Source of the DNA: Rheinheimera pacifica
GTDB lineage: Bacteria > Pseudomonadota > Gammaproteobacteria > Enterobacterales > Alteromonadaceae
Length of the DNA stretch: 64,000 nt
Assembly (NCBI RefSeq): GCF_900108485.1
Contig: NZ_FNXF01000009.1
Location: 1-64,000, forward strand
Reading direction: 5' to 3'
Shown here: one piece after another, positions 46,254 to 56,950 of the stretch
Position numbering within the stretch: the stretch's first letter is position 1
Layout of the letters: the number at the start of each line of letters is the position of its first letter
Position numbers and translations under genes: made by a program
Notes under the pieces: generated by a model
Told to the model about the DNA's origin: nothing
Database searches by the model: none
Seen by the model: the letters and a program-made list of their open reading frames with translations, nothing else

Positions 46254-46718
46254 CTAACTGACTGCCGGACGTATTTTCTGCTGCAAGCCGCGTAAGAAAT
46301 AACGCAGCACCTGCTCCTGGCAGGCACGGTAATGTTTATGATCCGGGCGGCGGAAAAACGCGCTGAGTTCATGCTTGCTTAAACGGAACTCTGCACCTTC
46401 TAATAAGGCTAAAATGTCATCGTCTTTTAAATCAAAGGCAATTTTGAGTTTACGCAGAATAATATTGTAATTAAGCTTAGTTTCCGGTTCGGGAATAACA
46501 CCGTCTTTGGCACCGCGACGCTGGATAATCACGCCATTGAGAAAGCCAGCCAGCAACACATCACTAATTAAGGCAAAATCTTCACTTTCGTCAGACTCCA
46601 GCCAGGCCATCACCTGCTCTTTCGTTACTGTGACATTGGTTAAAGCAAAAATGGCAATCATGCCGTGGTTAGGAGCATTTAGTGTGTAACGCAGGCTGCG
46701 CAGTACGTCGTTGTTGGT
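46254..46718 (-). CDS. yehS: DUF1456 protein YehS
   Basis: A 154-residue protein with two DUF1456 repeats (NNDVLRSLRYTLNAPNHGMI, and NYNIILRKLKIAFDLKDDDI) and the ending HKHYRACQEQVLRYFLRGLQ, matching E. coli YehS. The start is taken as TTG 46718 (MTNNDVL) because AGGAT lies 6-7 bp upstream and the homologues start there; an earlier TTG at 46739 has no ribosome site. Function unknown; the repeats may bind nucleic acid. Confidence 0.88.
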   Translation of the reverse strand, partial: TNNDVLRSLRYTLNAPNHGMIAIFALTNVTVTKEQVMAWLESDESEDFALISDVLLAGFLNGVIIQRRGAKDGVIPEPETKLNYNIILRKLKIAFDLKDDDILALLEGAEFRLSKHELSAFFRRPDHKHYRACQEQVLRYFLRGLQQKIRPAVS

Positions 46719-46813
46719 CAAGATAATATCCTGTAGCAAAGTCAGATGAAAAACGGCGGCTATAATACCACAGCCGCCGTTAAATCCGTATTTTGCTGTA
46801 ATGACACTGCCGC

Positions 46814-47398
46814 TTAAGGTAAATGCCCCAACTTACTGGCTTTGGTGGCCAGATAACGGTGACTATGCGCCGAGGTTTTTACCCGGTGCTGTACTCTTTC
46901 TAATACGTTAACACCGGCATCGGTTAAGGCTTTTAGCTTACGCGGGTTATTGGTAAGCAGGCGTATTTGCTGAATACCCAGTTGTGCAAACATTTGCGCC
47001 GCTATATCGTATTCACGCATATCGGGTAAAAAGCCCAAAATTTCGTTGGCTTCTACCGTATCCAGCCCTTTATCCTGCTCAGCATAAGCGCGAATTTTAT
47101 TGATCAGGCCAATGCCACGGCCCTCCTGGCGTAAATACAAAATGCAACCGCGGCCCAGATCAGCAATTTTACGCATCGCAGCTTCTAACTGTGGGCCACA
47201 ATCGCAGCGCAGGCTAAACAAGGCATCTCCGGTTAAACACTCCGAATGCACCCGCGCCAGCACGGGTTCATCTGTAGTGATGTCGCCCAGCGTTAATGCG
47301 ACATGCTCTTTACCATTAGGTGCTTCAAAGCCATGCAAACGGAACTCAGCAAAAGGTGTGGGTAATAGCGTTGAGGTTACAAGTTTTAGTTTCATCAT
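46814..47398 (-). CDS. ribA: GTP cyclohydrolase II
   Basis: A 194-residue zinc enzyme opening GTP, the first step of riboflavin synthesis. The zinc ligands ([18 protein letters not shown]) and [18 protein letters not shown] with the catalytic Tyr/Arg region, and [11 protein letters not shown], are intact. Start ATG 47398 (the ATG at 47395 is equally possible). The 270-bp upstream gap to the ABC exporter shows no FMN riboswitch that I can recognise. Confidence 0.95.
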   Translation of the reverse strand: MMKLKLVTSTLLPTPFAEFRLHGFEAPNGKEHVALTLGDITTDEPVLARVHSECLTGDALFSLRCDCGPQLEAAMRKIADLGRGCILYLRQEGRGIGLINKIRAYAEQDKGLDTVEANEILGFLPDMREYDIAAQMFAQLGIQQIRLLTNNPRKLKALTDAGVNVLERVQHRVKTSAHSHRYLATKASKLGHLP

Positions 47399-47677
47399 GA
47401 CTTCTCAGATAACGGCCGCACTTACTACAGCACAAGCTTTATAGGACCTTAATTGGGCCATAAGTTGGGCCAGGGTGCCGGTAATTCAAGTAGGCCCAAT
47501 GCCGGCATTATACCGCGTTCGTTAATGTTAACGCGAATGGTGGTAATAACATCATTAGCACAATGCAAAGTGCACTAAGCTCCGACACCGATAAAATCAG
47601 GCAGATTGACGCAGCAACCATGCAATTTTTATTAAACCCGTTACAATAGCCGCTGTTTTTATTACCGGTTGTTTTCC

Positions 47678-49525
47678 ATGCTACGCTTTTTTGAACGCCT
47701 TACCAAACCCTTCCCAGCAGTTGAACCTGGCCAACCACCGCGCGGTTTGCTGGCTTTTTGTCGTCACTATACCAAGGGCATGGAAACATCATTGTTATTC
47801 ATGTCTTTATCTTCAGCTATCTTAGCCGTACTGGAAGTATCACTGTTTAGCTTTATGGGCCAGCTGGTTGACTGGCTGGTAGCTAATGATCCGGAAAACT
47901 TTTTTACCGACGAGCGCGCAACCCTGATTTGGATGGCGCTGGTAACCCTGGTGTTGCTGCCGTTAATGACCTTTCTTCACTCGGCAATAGTGCATCAAAC
48001 TTTGCTGGGTAATTACCCGATGTCGATCCGCTGGCTGGCTCACCGTTACTTATTGCGCCAGAGTGTCAGTTTTTATCAGAACGACTTCGCCGGCCGTATT
48101 GCAACCAAGGTTATGCAAACGGCGCTGTCGGTGCGCGAAACGGTAATGAAGCTGCTGGATGTAATGGTATATGTGCTGGTGTATTTTAGCGCCATGCTGT
48201 TTTTTGTTGCCGATGCCGATATCCGTTTAATAGCCCCAATGCTGATTTGGCTGGTATTTTACATCGCACTGCAGTTTTATTTTGTACCACGCTTAAAGCG
48301 CGTGTCCACCGCACAGGCGGATGCCCGTTCAGAGATGACCGGCCGTATCGTTGACAGCTACACCAATATTGCCACCATTAAGCTGTTTTCGCATACCAAC
48401 CGCGAAGAAAGCTATGCCAAAGACAGTATGGATGTCTTCCTGCAACCGGTATATCAGCAAATGCGCCTTGCCACCGGATTAAGTGTATCAGTGCAAACGC
48501 TTAACTATATTTTAGTCTTCAGTGTAGCGGCATTGTCGCTGTATTTATGGGCTGGCAGTGCTATTACAGTGGGCGCTATTGCAATAGCAATTAGCCTGGC
48601 GCTGCGTTTAAACGGTATGGCACAGTGGATTATGTGGGAAGTCAGTGCGCTGTTTGAAAATATCGGTACTGTTGCCGACGGTATCGCCACCCTGTCGCGG
48701 CCGATTGAAGTAAAAGATGCTGATAACGCCGCTAAGTTAACGGTGCCAAAGGGCCAGATTGAATTTCAGCAGGTTAGTTTTAACTACGGTAAAACCCCAA
48801 CCGAAGACGGTAAAGCGGCAATATTGCAACAACTGAACCTGAGCATAAAACCAGGCGAAAAAGTCGGTTTAGTTGGCCGCTCCGGCGCTGGTAAATCCAC
48901 GCTGGTAAATCTGTTGCTGCGTTTTTATGATATCGAGAGCGGTAAAATACTGATCGATGGCCAGGATATCAGCCAGGTAAGCCAGGAAAGCCTGCGTCAG
49001 CATATCGCCATGGTAACGCAGGACACTTCCCTGCTGCACCGTTCAGTACGTGAAAATATTGCTTATGGCAAACCAGATGCCAGCGAAGCGGAATTACAGT
49101 TAGCAGCAGAGCAAGCCGAAGCCAGTGATTTTATCCGTAATTTAACCGACCCTAAAGGCAACAGTGGCTTTGATGCCCAGGTCGGTGAGCGCGGCGTTAA
49201 ACTCTCCGGCGGCCAACGACAGCGTATCGCTATCGCCAGGGTGCTGTTGAAAAACGCGCCGATTTTAATTCTGGATGAGGCCACTTCGGCACTGGATTCA
49301 GAAGTAGAAGCTGCTATTCAGGCCAGCTTAAACACGCTGATGGCCGGTAAAACTGTTATTGCCATTGCTCACCGGTTATCTACCATCGCGCAGATGGACC
49401 GGCTTATTGTGCTGGATCAGGGCAATATCGTTGAGCAAGGCAGCCACAGCGAACTGATTGCCAGCGGCGGCATATACGCCCAGCTGTGGGCGCACCAAAC
49501 CGGTGGTTTTATTGGTGTAGAATAA
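47678..49525 (+). CDS. ABC exporter, fused permease-ATPase
   Basis: A 615-residue half-transporter that would act as a homodimer. ATG 47678 (MLRFFERLTKP) is preferred over TTG 47669. Six membrane helices (residues 35-330) precede the ATPase: Walker A GRSGAGKST, Q-loop VTQDTSLL, signature LSGGQRQR, Walker B ILILDEATSALD and H-loop AIAHRL. The family resembles MsbA/MdlB-type lipid or drug exporters common in Alteromonadales. Substrate unknown. The last motif set is complete, so it should hydrolyse ATP. Confidence 0.88.
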   Translation: MLRFFERLTKPFPAVEPGQPPRGLLAFCRHYTKGMETSLLFMSLSSAILAVLEVSLFSFMGQLVDWLVANDPENFFTDERATLIWMALVTLVLLPLMTFLHSAIVHQTLLGNYPMSIRWLAHRYLLRQSVSFYQNDFAGRIATKVMQTALSVRETVMKLLDVMVYVLVYFSAMLFFVADADIRLIAPMLIWLVFYIALQFYFVPRLKRVSTAQADARSEMTGRIVDSYTNIATIKLFSHTNREESYAKDSMDVFLQPVYQQMRLATGLSVSVQTLNYILVFSVAALSLYLWAGSAITVGAIAIAISLALRLNGMAQWIMWEVSALFENIGTVADGIATLSRPIEVKDADNAAKLTVPKGQIEFQQVSFNYGKTPTEDGKAAILQQLNLSIKPGEKVGLVGRSGAGKSTLVNLLLRFYDIESGKILIDGQDISQVSQESLRQHIAMVTQDTSLLHRSVRENIAYGKPDASEAELQLAAEQAEASDFIRNLTDPKGNSGFDAQVGERGVKLSGGQRQRIAIARVLLKNAPILILDEATSALDSEVEAAIQASLNTLMAGKTVIAIAHRLSTIAQMDRLIVLDQGNIVEQGSHSELIASGGIYAQLWAHQTGGFIGVE

Positions 49526-49553
49526 AGCAAAGCGTTAAATCAGCCTGAGTTAA

Positions 49554-49578
49554 ACGCCGACATTAAGTCGGCGTTTTT
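49554..49578. terminator. Bidirectional terminator after the ABC exporter
   Basis: ACGCCGAC (49554-49561) and GTCGGCGT (49567-49574) around ATTAA, followed by TTTT on the plus strand; A-run on the left gives some T on the minus strand. It directly adjoins the stop of the BON gene. Confidence 0.75.
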
Positions 49579-49927
49579 ACTTTACTTCCAACTGATTATT
49601 CACCGAATGCACGCCAGAGGTTGCCGCGGTAATCATCGCCGCTTGTTCGCGCTGCGCCTGAGTTTCAACCTGGCCCCAAAGTTTAACATCACCTTTGCGG
49701 GTTTCTATCTGGATATCTAAATGCTGCAACTGTGGATCTGCCATCAGGGCAGTATTAACCGCAGTGCTGATATTAACATCGTCACCACTGCCATCTTCAG
49801 TTGTTACGCTAAGATCCGGTGCACCGGTTTGGGCATTAACATTGCCGCGCTCACAGCTACTCAGCAGCAAGCTGCCTGCCAGCACCACACCAGCGGTGAC
49901 AAAGGTACGTTTTATTACTTGCATCAT
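49577..49927 (-). CDS. BON-domain lipoprotein
   Basis: A 116-residue protein. ATG 49927 (second ATG at 49924) starts a lipoprotein signal with the lipobox LLLSSC, so the mature protein is a lipid-anchored periplasmic protein. A BON domain follows (VNISTAVNTALMADPQLQHL, IQIETRKGDVKLWGQVETQA, GVHSVNNQLEVK). BON proteins often bind membranes or protect the envelope during osmotic stress, like OsmY. The upstream extension in the same frame is not supported. Confidence 0.8.
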   Translation of the reverse strand: MMQVIKRTFVTAGVVLAGSLLLSSCERGNVNAQTGAPDLSVTTEDGSGDDVNISTAVNTALMADPQLQHLDIQIETRKGDVKLWGQVETQAQREQAAMITAATSGVHSVNNQLEVK

Positions 49928-50040
49928 TGGCTCGTTCACGCTGCAAAAGTGCAGAGTCAAAACCATAATGGCCTAACAACAGGCTGGTATCTGTGCGCTA
50001 GCAGACATAGCATATATGCAGCCTGCTAATGCGACAGATA

Positions 50041-50066
50041 AAAAAGCCCGGCACTTAGGCCGGGCT
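50041..50066 (-). terminator. Terminator of the alanine symporter gene
   Basis: AGCCCGGC (50045-50052) and GCCGGGCT (50059-50066) around ACTTAG; on the minus strand six T follow. Confidence 0.8.
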
Positions 50067-50094
50067 GCTAATCAGATTTAATTATGCGGTTAAT

Positions 50095-51612
50095 TTATTT
50101 CTGCTGTTGCTGCTGTTTGGCCAGCCGCTTCTCCCAGAACGTCGCGTTTTTAATGCCTAGTTTTACCGGATCAAAGGTAATGGGGCCGCCAGCTTTTTTC
50201 TGCTCTTCAAAATCACGCAGGCAACGCATGGTAGGCTTATACATAAAAAATATGACCAGAATACCAACCACGTTAACCCAGGCCATTAAGCCTACGCCTA
50301 TATCACCGATATTCCAGATATAACCGGCGCTATTTACCGTGCCGTAGGCCACCATAAACATCAATAACAGCTTAAATACGATATTGGGCAATTTGTTGTT
50401 AAACACCCGGTTTAAATAGGCCACGTTAGTTTCAGTAATATAGTAGTACGCCAAAATGGTAGTAAAAGCGAAGAAGAAAATAGCCAAGCCGGCAAACATC
50501 TGGCCAAACTGACCAAACACACTTAACAACGCCATTTGCGTAAAGGCAGGTGAAGCCACTTCGGTTGCCGCATCAACATTCTGCAGGATCATGGTGCCAA
50601 CACCAGTGGCGGCATTAAAGTTCTCGGTTTGAATATTGTACTGCTGCGTAATTAAAATCATTAACGCTGTGGCGGTGCAAACAAACAAGGTATCAACATA
50701 CACAGAAAACGCCTGCACTAAACCCTGCTGTGATGGATGGTCAACTTCAGCCGCAGCTGCGGCATGCGGGCCTGTGCCCTGGCCAGCTTCATTCGAGTAG
50801 ATGCCCCGCTTCACACCCCAGCCTATTGCTGCACCAAAACCGGCCTGCGCAGTAAAGGCATCCGTGAATATCATGCCAAACACGCCAGGCACTTTGTCCA
50901 GGTTAAGAAATACCACGATCAGTGCCAGCACTATGTAGCCAAGCGCCATAAAGGGCACAACAATCTGGGTAAAATGCGCAATACGCTTAATACCGCCGAA
51001 GATAATAAACGCCAGTACGATAAGGATCACCGCCAGTGCAATCAGTTTATGGGTACCTACTTCACCAAAACTGGTAACCACCATATTACCGTCGCCAAAA
51101 ACCTGCGTTACGGCATTACCCACCGCATTGGCCTGCACACCCGGCAAGAAGATACCGCAGCCAATAATGGCCGAAATAGCAAACAAAATACCTAACCAGC
51201 GCCAACCAAGACAACGTTCAAAATAGTAAGCCGGGCCACCACGATACTGGCCGTTTTCTTCAACTTTATAAATTTGCCCCAGCGTAGATTCAACATAGGC
51301 CGTGCTGGCACCTAAAAATGCGACAACCCACATCCAGAACACCGCACCGGGGCCACCAAAACCGATTGCTGCGGCCACACCGGCAATATTACCTACACCA
51401 ACCCGGCCGGATAACGACACTGCCAGTGCCTGAAATGACGAGATACCTTTGTCTGATTCAGTATTATTCAGCAGCAGTTTGCACATTTCTTTAAAATGGC
51501 GAACCTGCGCAAACCGGGTCAGTATTGAGTAAAATAAGCCAGCGCCAAGACACAAGTAAATCAGCGCCGGGCTCCAGATAATGCCATTTAGCGCACTAAT
51601 AAAGCCTTCCAT
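50095..51612 (-). CDS. Alanine/glycine:cation symporter (AGCS family)
   Basis: A 505-residue inner-membrane protein with about 11 helices. AGCS signatures include the GRVGVGNIAGVAAAIGFGGP stretch, FWMWVVAFLGASTAYVESTL, and GWGVKRGIYSNEAGQGTGPH. The family imports alanine or glycine with Na+ or H+. The N-terminal MEGFISALNGIIWSPALIYL is typical. The C-terminus is Gln/Lys-rich (AKQQQQQK). It is similar to E. coli YaaJ. Confidence 0.92.
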   Translation of the reverse strand: MEGFISALNGIIWSPALIYLCLGAGLFYSILTRFAQVRHFKEMCKLLLNNTESDKGISSFQALAVSLSGRVGVGNIAGVAAAIGFGGPGAVFWMWVVAFLGASTAYVESTLGQIYKVEENGQYRGGPAYYFERCLGWRWLGILFAISAIIGCGIFLPGVQANAVGNAVTQVFGDGNMVVTSFGEVGTHKLIALAVILIVLAFIIFGGIKRIAHFTQIVVPFMALGYIVLALIVVFLNLDKVPGVFGMIFTDAFTAQAGFGAAIGWGVKRGIYSNEAGQGTGPHAAAAAEVDHPSQQGLVQAFSVYVDTLFVCTATALMILITQQYNIQTENFNAATGVGTMILQNVDAATEVASPAFTQMALLSVFGQFGQMFAGLAIFFFAFTTILAYYYITETNVAYLNRVFNNKLPNIVFKLLLMFMVAYGTVNSAGYIWNIGDIGVGLMAWVNVVGILVIFFMYKPTMRCLRDFEEQKKAGGPITFDPVKLGIKNATFWEKRLAKQQQQQK

Positions 51613-51694
51613 TTCCCTTCCTTATAATTATTTTTCAGCTAATTGTGTTATACGCCGCTTAATTTGCCACAGCAAAAGCAGAATTGCTACGCCG

Positions 51695-52381
51695 TTAGCT
51701 GGTTTGCCGCTGATCTGCGATAATTTGCCCGGCAGCGGCGATTTCATCATCATGCGCCTGATCCACCCATGGCTCTGCTAATGCCTGCTTGTACCAATCC
51801 TGCATTGCAGGTAAAGCTAATAAGTGTTGCAGATAGCTGGTGGCGACTTTACTAAACGGCAAACCATAGCTTTGCATACGAAATGCTACCGGCGCAAAAA
51901 ACGCATCAGCGGCACAAAACGCTTTACCGGCTAAAAATGGCCCGCCGAACTGCCGGATCCCCTGCTCAAATAATTCACTTAAGCGGTTAATGTCTAGCAA
52001 AAGAGCCGGCGTTAGCTGATGCAACTGTACCCGGTGGCCACAGCTCATACCGCAGGTATTACGCAAGGTGCTAAAACCAGAGTGCATTTCTGCCGCGGCG
52101 CAACGGGCAAATGCGCGGGCTTTTACGTCTTTTGGCCATACAGTTGGATAGCTTTCATACAGATATTCAGCAATGGCCAGCGAATCCCATACCACAATGT
52201 CTTTTTGCACCAAACATGGCACTTTGCCAGAGGGCGAGAAAGTACGGAATTTTTCAAAGTTGCCCTGCTGGCTAAAAGGCACCAGTTGCTCAATAAACGG
52301 AATATTCAGCTGATGCATTAACACCCAGGGCCGTAATGACCAGGAAGAATAATTTTTGTTGGCAATATAAAGTTCACGCAT
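51695..52381 (-). CDS. Glutathione S-transferase family protein
   Basis: A 228-residue protein. ATG 52381 is chosen because AAGGAG precedes it by 6 bp. The thioredoxin-like N-domain (LYIANKNYSSWSLRPWVLMH, with Ser near the catalytic position) includes GKVPCLVQKDIVVWDSLAIA, where the glutathione site is. The helical C-domain follows (FLAGKAFCAADAFFAPVAFR). Substrate unknown; detoxification or stress role is likely. Confidence 0.88.
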   Translation of the reverse strand: MRELYIANKNYSSWSLRPWVLMHQLNIPFIEQLVPFSQQGNFEKFRTFSPSGKVPCLVQKDIVVWDSLAIAEYLYESYPTVWPKDVKARAFARCAAAEMHSGFSTLRNTCGMSCGHRVQLHQLTPALLLDINRLSELFEQGIRQFGGPFLAGKAFCAADAFFAPVAFRMQSYGLPFSKVATSYLQHLLALPAMQDWYKQALAEPWVDQAHDDEIAAAGQIIADQRQTS

Positions 52382-52484
52382 AGTCGGCTCCTTAGTGGCG
52401 TAGTGTTTATTTACTATGTGCTGAAGTAGCAAAAATCACAATCAGCTTTTGTTTCAAACTGATGCTATACCGGGCGGCTGGCAT

Positions 52485-52509
52485 AAAAAAGCCCCTGTTT
52501 AAGGGGCTT
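52485..52509 (-). terminator. ppsA terminator
   Basis: AAGCCCC (52489-52495) and GGGGCTT (52503-52509) around TGTTTAA, with six T following on the minus strand. Confidence 0.8.
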
Positions 52510-52526
52510 AGTCTGCAAAAAACAGG

Positions 52527-54917
52527 TTATTGTTTACCGTGTTGTGAACCATACTTTTCGGCCAGATATAGCCAGGTTTCCAGCACGGTATCCGGGTTCA
52601 GCGATACGCTATCGATGCCCTGCTGCATTAACCAGGCAGCAAAATCGTCGTGATCCGACGGGCCCTGGCCACAAATACCAATGTACTTACCTTTAGCTTT
52701 ACAGGTTTTAATGGCCATTTCCAGCAACTTGTAAATTGCCGGGTTACGCTCATCAAATAAATGGGCTATCAGGCCGCTGTCTCTGTCCAGCCCCAGGGTT
52801 AACTGAGTTAAGTCGTTTGAGCCGATAGAGAAGCCATCGAAGTATTCTAAAAACTCTTCTGCCAACAAGGCGTTAGAGGGCAACTCGCACATCATAATAA
52901 CCCGCAAACCGTTGTCGCCGCGTTTTAAGCCGTGCTCTGCTAATAAATCGATTACGCTACTTGCTTCACCCAGGGTGCGCACAAACGGGATCATAACCTC
53001 TACATTGGTAAAGCCCATCACATTACGCACCCGCTTTAATGCCTCAACTTCCAATGCAAAGCAATCACGGAAATCTTCGGAGATATAGCGCGAAGCACCA
53101 CGAAAACCTATCATCGGGTTTTCTTCGTGCGGTTCATACTGGCGTCCGCCAACTAAGTTAGCGTATTCGTTTGATTTAAAATCTGACATCCGCACTATCA
53201 CCTTTTGCGGCGCAAAGGCACAGGCTAAAGTGGCGATGCCCTCAGTCAGCTTGGCAATATAAAACTCAACCGGATTAGCATAACCGGCAATCATTTCGCT
53301 GATAGTGGCTTTAAGCTCGGGAGTTTGCGCATCAAAGTTCAGCAGTGCCTTAGGGTGCACGCCAATCATGCGGTTAATAATAAACTCCAGCCGTGCCAGA
53401 CCAATACCGGCATGTGGCAGTTTGGCAAACGAGAATGCCCGCTCCGGGTTGCCAACGTTCATCATTATTTTTAAATCCAGCTTGGGCATCTGATCAACGC
53501 GGCTGCTTACCACCTTGTACTCCAGCTTGCCGTCGTAAATAAAGCCGGTATCACCTTCAGCACAAGACACGGTAACCTGCTGGCCGGTTTTAATGTTAGT
53601 GGTAGCATCGCCACAACCCACTACTGCTGGAATACCCAGCTCACGGGCAATAATAGCGGCGTGGCAGGTACGACCGCCGCGGTTGGTCACGATAGCTGAC
53701 GCCCGCTTCATAATCGGTTCCCAGTCCGGATCGGTCATGTCAGTTACCAGCACATCGCCCGGCTGAATTTGGTCCATCTGCTCTATGCCTTTAAGCACCT
53801 TAGCAGTACCGGCACCAATACGCTGGCCAATAGCCCGGCCCTCCACCAACACCGGCGCCTTCGCCAGCAGTTGGAAGCGCTCCATGCTGTTGCTATCTTC
53901 GCGGCTTTTCACCGTTTCCGGCCTGGCCTGCACTATATAAAGCTTGCCGTCGTTACCATCTTTTGCCCATTCGATATCCATCGCGCGGCCGTAGTGCTTG
54001 GCAATAATAACAGCTTGCTTAGCCAGCTCTTCTACTTCGGCATCGGTGAGGGAGAACTGCCGGCTGCGCTGTGGTTCAATATCCACCACCTTAACCTGCT
54101 TGCCGTGGCCTTGCTCGCCGGAGTAAATCATCTCGACTTTTTTACTGCCTAAATTGCGCTTTACCACTGCCGGGCGGCCAGCGGCCAGTGTGGGTTTGTG
54201 TACATAGAATTCGTCCGGGTTAACGGCGCCCTGCACCACCATTTCACCTAAGCCATAAGAAGAAGTAATAAATACCACCTCTTCAAAGCCCGACTCAGTA
54301 TCAATACTGAACATAACGCCGGATGAAGCTAAATCAGAGCGCACCATTTTCTGTACGCCAGCTGATAACGCCACACCACGGTGGTCGTAGCCCTGATGCA
54401 CACGGTAAGAAATGGCGCGGTCGTTAAATAACGAGGCAAACACATGTTTAATAGCAATGATCACGGCATCATAGCCGCGCACATTTAAAAAGGTTTCCTG
54501 CTGGCCGGCAAAAGACGCATCGGGCATATCTTCGGCAGTGGCTGATGAGCGCACAGCAAAAGACACATCCTGTGCAGCGTCCGGGTGCAGTTGTTGGTAA
54601 GCCTCGCGAATGGCCTGTTCTAATTCAGGCTGAAACGGTGTATCAATAACCCACTGGCGGATTTGTGCGCCGGCTTTGGCCAGTGCCGTTACATCGTCCA
54701 CATCCAGGCCGTCGAGCAGTTGATAAATGCGCTCATTAACGCCGCTTTGTTCAAGAAATTGGTTAAAGGCATAGGCTGTAGTAGCGAAGCCGCCAGGTAC
54801 CTGTACCCCGGCATTAGCCAGATTACTGATCATTTCACCCAGTGAGGCATTTTTGCCCCCCACCCGGTTTACATCGTGCATTCCCAGGTTTTCATACCAA
54901 ATCACAAATTCTTGCAC
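52527..54917 (-). CDS. ppsA: Phosphoenolpyruvate synthase
   Basis: A 796-residue gluconeogenic enzyme making PEP from pyruvate and ATP (E. coli 792 aa). The ATP-grasp N-domain has [14 protein letters not shown] and [20 protein letters not shown]; the swivelling His domain has the phospho-His in [13 protein letters not shown]; the C-terminal TIM barrel has [19 protein letters not shown] and [11 protein letters not shown]. PpsR, divergently encoded 137 bp away, controls it by phosphorylation of a conserved Thr near that His (GGRTCHA). Confidence 0.97.
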   Translation of the reverse strand: MQEFVIWYENLGMHDVNRVGGKNASLGEMISNLANAGVQVPGGFATTAYAFNQFLEQSGVNERIYQLLDGLDVDDVTALAKAGAQIRQWVIDTPFQPELEQAIREAYQQLHPDAAQDVSFAVRSSATAEDMPDASFAGQQETFLNVRGYDAVIIAIKHVFASLFNDRAISYRVHQGYDHRGVALSAGVQKMVRSDLASSGVMFSIDTESGFEEVVFITSSYGLGEMVVQGAVNPDEFYVHKPTLAAGRPAVVKRNLGSKKVEMIYSGEQGHGKQVKVVDIEPQRSRQFSLTDAEVEELAKQAVIIAKHYGRAMDIEWAKDGNDGKLYIVQARPETVKSREDSNSMERFQLLAKAPVLVEGRAIGQRIGAGTAKVLKGIEQMDQIQPGDVLVTDMTDPDWEPIMKRASAIVTNRGGRTCHAAIIARELGIPAVVGCGDATTNIKTGQQVTVSCAEGDTGFIYDGKLEYKVVSSRVDQMPKLDLKIMMNVGNPERAFSFAKLPHAGIGLARLEFIINRMIGVHPKALLNFDAQTPELKATISEMIAGYANPVEFYIAKLTEGIATLACAFAPQKVIVRMSDFKSNEYANLVGGRQYEPHEENPMIGFRGASRYISEDFRDCFALEVEALKRVRNVMGFTNVEVMIPFVRTLGEASSVIDLLAEHGLKRGDNGLRVIMMCELPSNALLAEEFLEYFDGFSIGSNDLTQLTLGLDRDSGLIAHLFDERNPAIYKLLEMAIKTCKAKGKYIGICGQGPSDHDDFAAWLMQQGIDSVSLNPDTVLETWLYLAEKYGSQHGKQ

Positions 54918-55054
54918 AGTTCGTCTCCAATTTTTGTCGTATGGCGTGTAAGCTTACATCCAGCATTACAGGGCCAGACGATTTTACACTGGCGTCAGGG
55001 TTAATTAAAACCTTAATTTCAATGTAATTTTATAACAACAAAACGGAGTTTCCG

Positions 55055-55864
55055 GTGCGTACAGCCTTTTATATATCAGATGGAACCGCTATTACTGCAG
55101 AGGTGTTTGGCCATGCCTTACTTACTCTTTTTCCTGCACAATTTGAGCATGTTACCATTCCGTTTGTTGAAACTGCCGATATGGCTGAACAGGTAAAACA
55201 GCGTATTAACGATCGTTATAAAACAACGGGACAACGGCCGTTAATCTTTCAAACCTTTGTTGATGACCAGTTACGGCAGATTATTAACAGCAGTAATGGC
55301 GTGTGTTATGACTTCCTCAATACCTTTGTCGAGCCTATTCAGCGCGAGCTTGGCGTGGCGCCGGTGCCCAAAACCCACCGCACTCACAGCATCCATGAAC
55401 AAAGTTATGATTTTCGTATTGATGCAGTAAATTTTGCCCTGGCCAATGATGACGGTTCTAACCTGAAAAATTTTGATCAGGCCGACATTATTCTCGTCGG
55501 CGTCAGCCGCTCTGGTAAAACCCCTACCAGCCTGTATCTGGCACTACAATATGGCATTAAAGCAGCAAATTACCCATTTGTAGAAGAGGATATGCAGCAA
55601 CTACATTTGCCGGAGGTGTTAAAGCGTAACAAGAGTAAACTGTTTGGTTTAACCATCACCGCGGAGCGTTTAAGCCAGATTCGCGAGCAACGCCGGGCCA
55701 ATAGCCGCTATGCATCACTGCGTCAGTGTCAGCTGGAGCTGGCAGAGGTAGAAAACTTATATCAGCGCGAGCAAATTCCGTTTTTAAACTCCACCCATCT
55801 GTCGATAGAAGAGATTTCAGCAAAGATTATCGCCAAAACGGGGCTTAAACGGCATAAATATTAA
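55055..55864 (+). CDS. ppsR: PEP synthetase regulatory protein (kinase/pyrophosphorylase)
   Basis: A 269-residue DUF299 protein that switches PpsA off (ADP-dependent phosphorylation of Thr) and on (Pi-dependent removal). The P-loop is at residues 149-156 (GVSRSGKT), and the N-terminus ([20 protein letters not shown]) is typical. Start GTG 55055 with GGAG 5 bp upstream. It diverges from ppsA across 137 bp and overlaps the convergent reductase gene by 4 bp. Confidence 0.94.
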   Translation: MRTAFYISDGTAITAEVFGHALLTLFPAQFEHVTIPFVETADMAEQVKQRINDRYKTTGQRPLIFQTFVDDQLRQIINSSNGVCYDFLNTFVEPIQRELGVAPVPKTHRTHSIHEQSYDFRIDAVNFALANDDGSNLKNFDQADIILVGVSRSGKTPTSLYLALQYGIKAANYPFVEEDMQQLHLPEVLKRNKSKLFGLTITAERLSQIREQRRANSRYASLRQCQLELAEVENLYQREQIPFLNSTHLSIEEISAKIIAKTGLKRHKY

Positions 55865-56928
55865 CTGTGCCGTCCAACCTGCTGCAGTATTTCACTAATA
55901 GAAAGCGGCTCAGCCTCGCCGCTTTCCAGCCGTTTTATCTGCTCAACCAATAAGGTATTCACCGGGGTTGGTAGTTGATAAAGCTGGCCCATCCGCACCA
56001 CTGCACCATTTAAAAACATAATTTCAGTGCGCTTTTTTGCCTGTATATCATCCCACATCGATGAGCGGGCTTGTTCATCCATAGGCAACATTTTAGCGGC
56101 AATACGGCGGAACAATATGGTTGGTAAACGCAGTAACCATGGCAACATAGCATTGGGTAAGCCGGTGTATGGCACCGGGCGGATTTTTGCTTTACTGCAT
56201 ATTGCCAGCCATTCCTGCATGGCCAGCGCCAGTAGCATACGGCTGTCGGCATCCAACAACTGTTGTTTCAGCGGTACATTACTGATCGCATTGAGGGCAT
56301 TGTTTAAGTTAAGTAATAGCTTGCCATATTCCGCTGCTGTAATATCTGTGGTCAATTGCACCGGCAACTGTAAATGGTTAAACACGCTGATAAGGTAATT
56401 TACCGCAGCATGCTGGCTTTGCTGCCAGACAATGTTACCCGCAGTGGCACGATGAAACTGCCCAGCGCGGTTTTTTATAACGTTAAATGGCACTATTGCG
56501 CGCAGTACCGGATTAGTCAGATCCTGGGTTAGCATTTCACCAATGCCTATACCATTTTGCATCGCCACCACCGGTACTTCAGGGCGTAAAAAGCGTTTTA
56601 GCTGGGTAAGCATCGGCACTAATGCGGGAGCTTTTACTGTCAGTAACACCACATCGCACTCAATAAGGCTGTTAAGTGAACTGTAAAAAGCGACGGGCTG
56701 GGCAAAATATGCCTGATGATCAAACGAGGTAGCACTTAAACCATTAGCAGCCAGTTCCAGTGCCATAGTTTCACGGCCAAAAAATTTAACGTCCAGGGCA
56801 CTATCCTGGCATAAGTAAGCGCCAAGATAGCAACCCACACTGCCTGCACCTACTATGCCAATACAGTAACGCTGACCAGCAGTAGAATACCGGCCAGCGT
56901 CATCCTGAGCTTGTTGTCCTGATAACAC
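55861..56928 (-). CDS. Ketopantoate reductase family protein
   Basis: A 355-residue NADPH-dependent reductase. The Rossmann motif [16 protein letters not shown] is at about residue 24, followed by [11 protein letters not shown] and [14 protein letters not shown]. Catalytic-region motifs are [14 protein letters not shown] and the lysine-containing [17 protein letters not shown]. It converts 2-dehydropantoate to pantoate in the pathway to CoA if it is PanE; it is longer than E. coli PanE (303 aa) and has an N-terminal extension, so another related 2-oxoacid could be its substrate. It is 22 bp after the DAHP synthase gene. Confidence 0.75.
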   Translation of the reverse strand: MLSGQQAQDDAGRYSTAGQRYCIGIVGAGSVGCYLGAYLCQDSALDVKFFGRETMALELAANGLSATSFDHQAYFAQPVAFYSSLNSLIECDVVLLTVKAPALVPMLTQLKRFLRPEVPVVAMQNGIGIGEMLTQDLTNPVLRAIVPFNVIKNRAGQFHRATAGNIVWQQSQHAAVNYLISVFNHLQLPVQLTTDITAAEYGKLLLNLNNALNAISNVPLKQQLLDADSRMLLALAMQEWLAICSKAKIRPVPYTGLPNAMLPWLLRLPTILFRRIAAKMLPMDEQARSSMWDDIQAKKRTEIMFLNGAVVRMGQLYQLPTPVNTLLVEQIKRLESGEAEPLSISEILQQVGRHS

Positions 56929-56950
56929 TTACGCTCCTTTGAGCGCGTTA

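Noticed and set aside
47399-47677. FMN riboswitch before ribA or the ABC exporter
   Set aside because: The conserved RFN sequence blocks are not visible; only a few unlinked GGGCC/GGCCC repeats are present.
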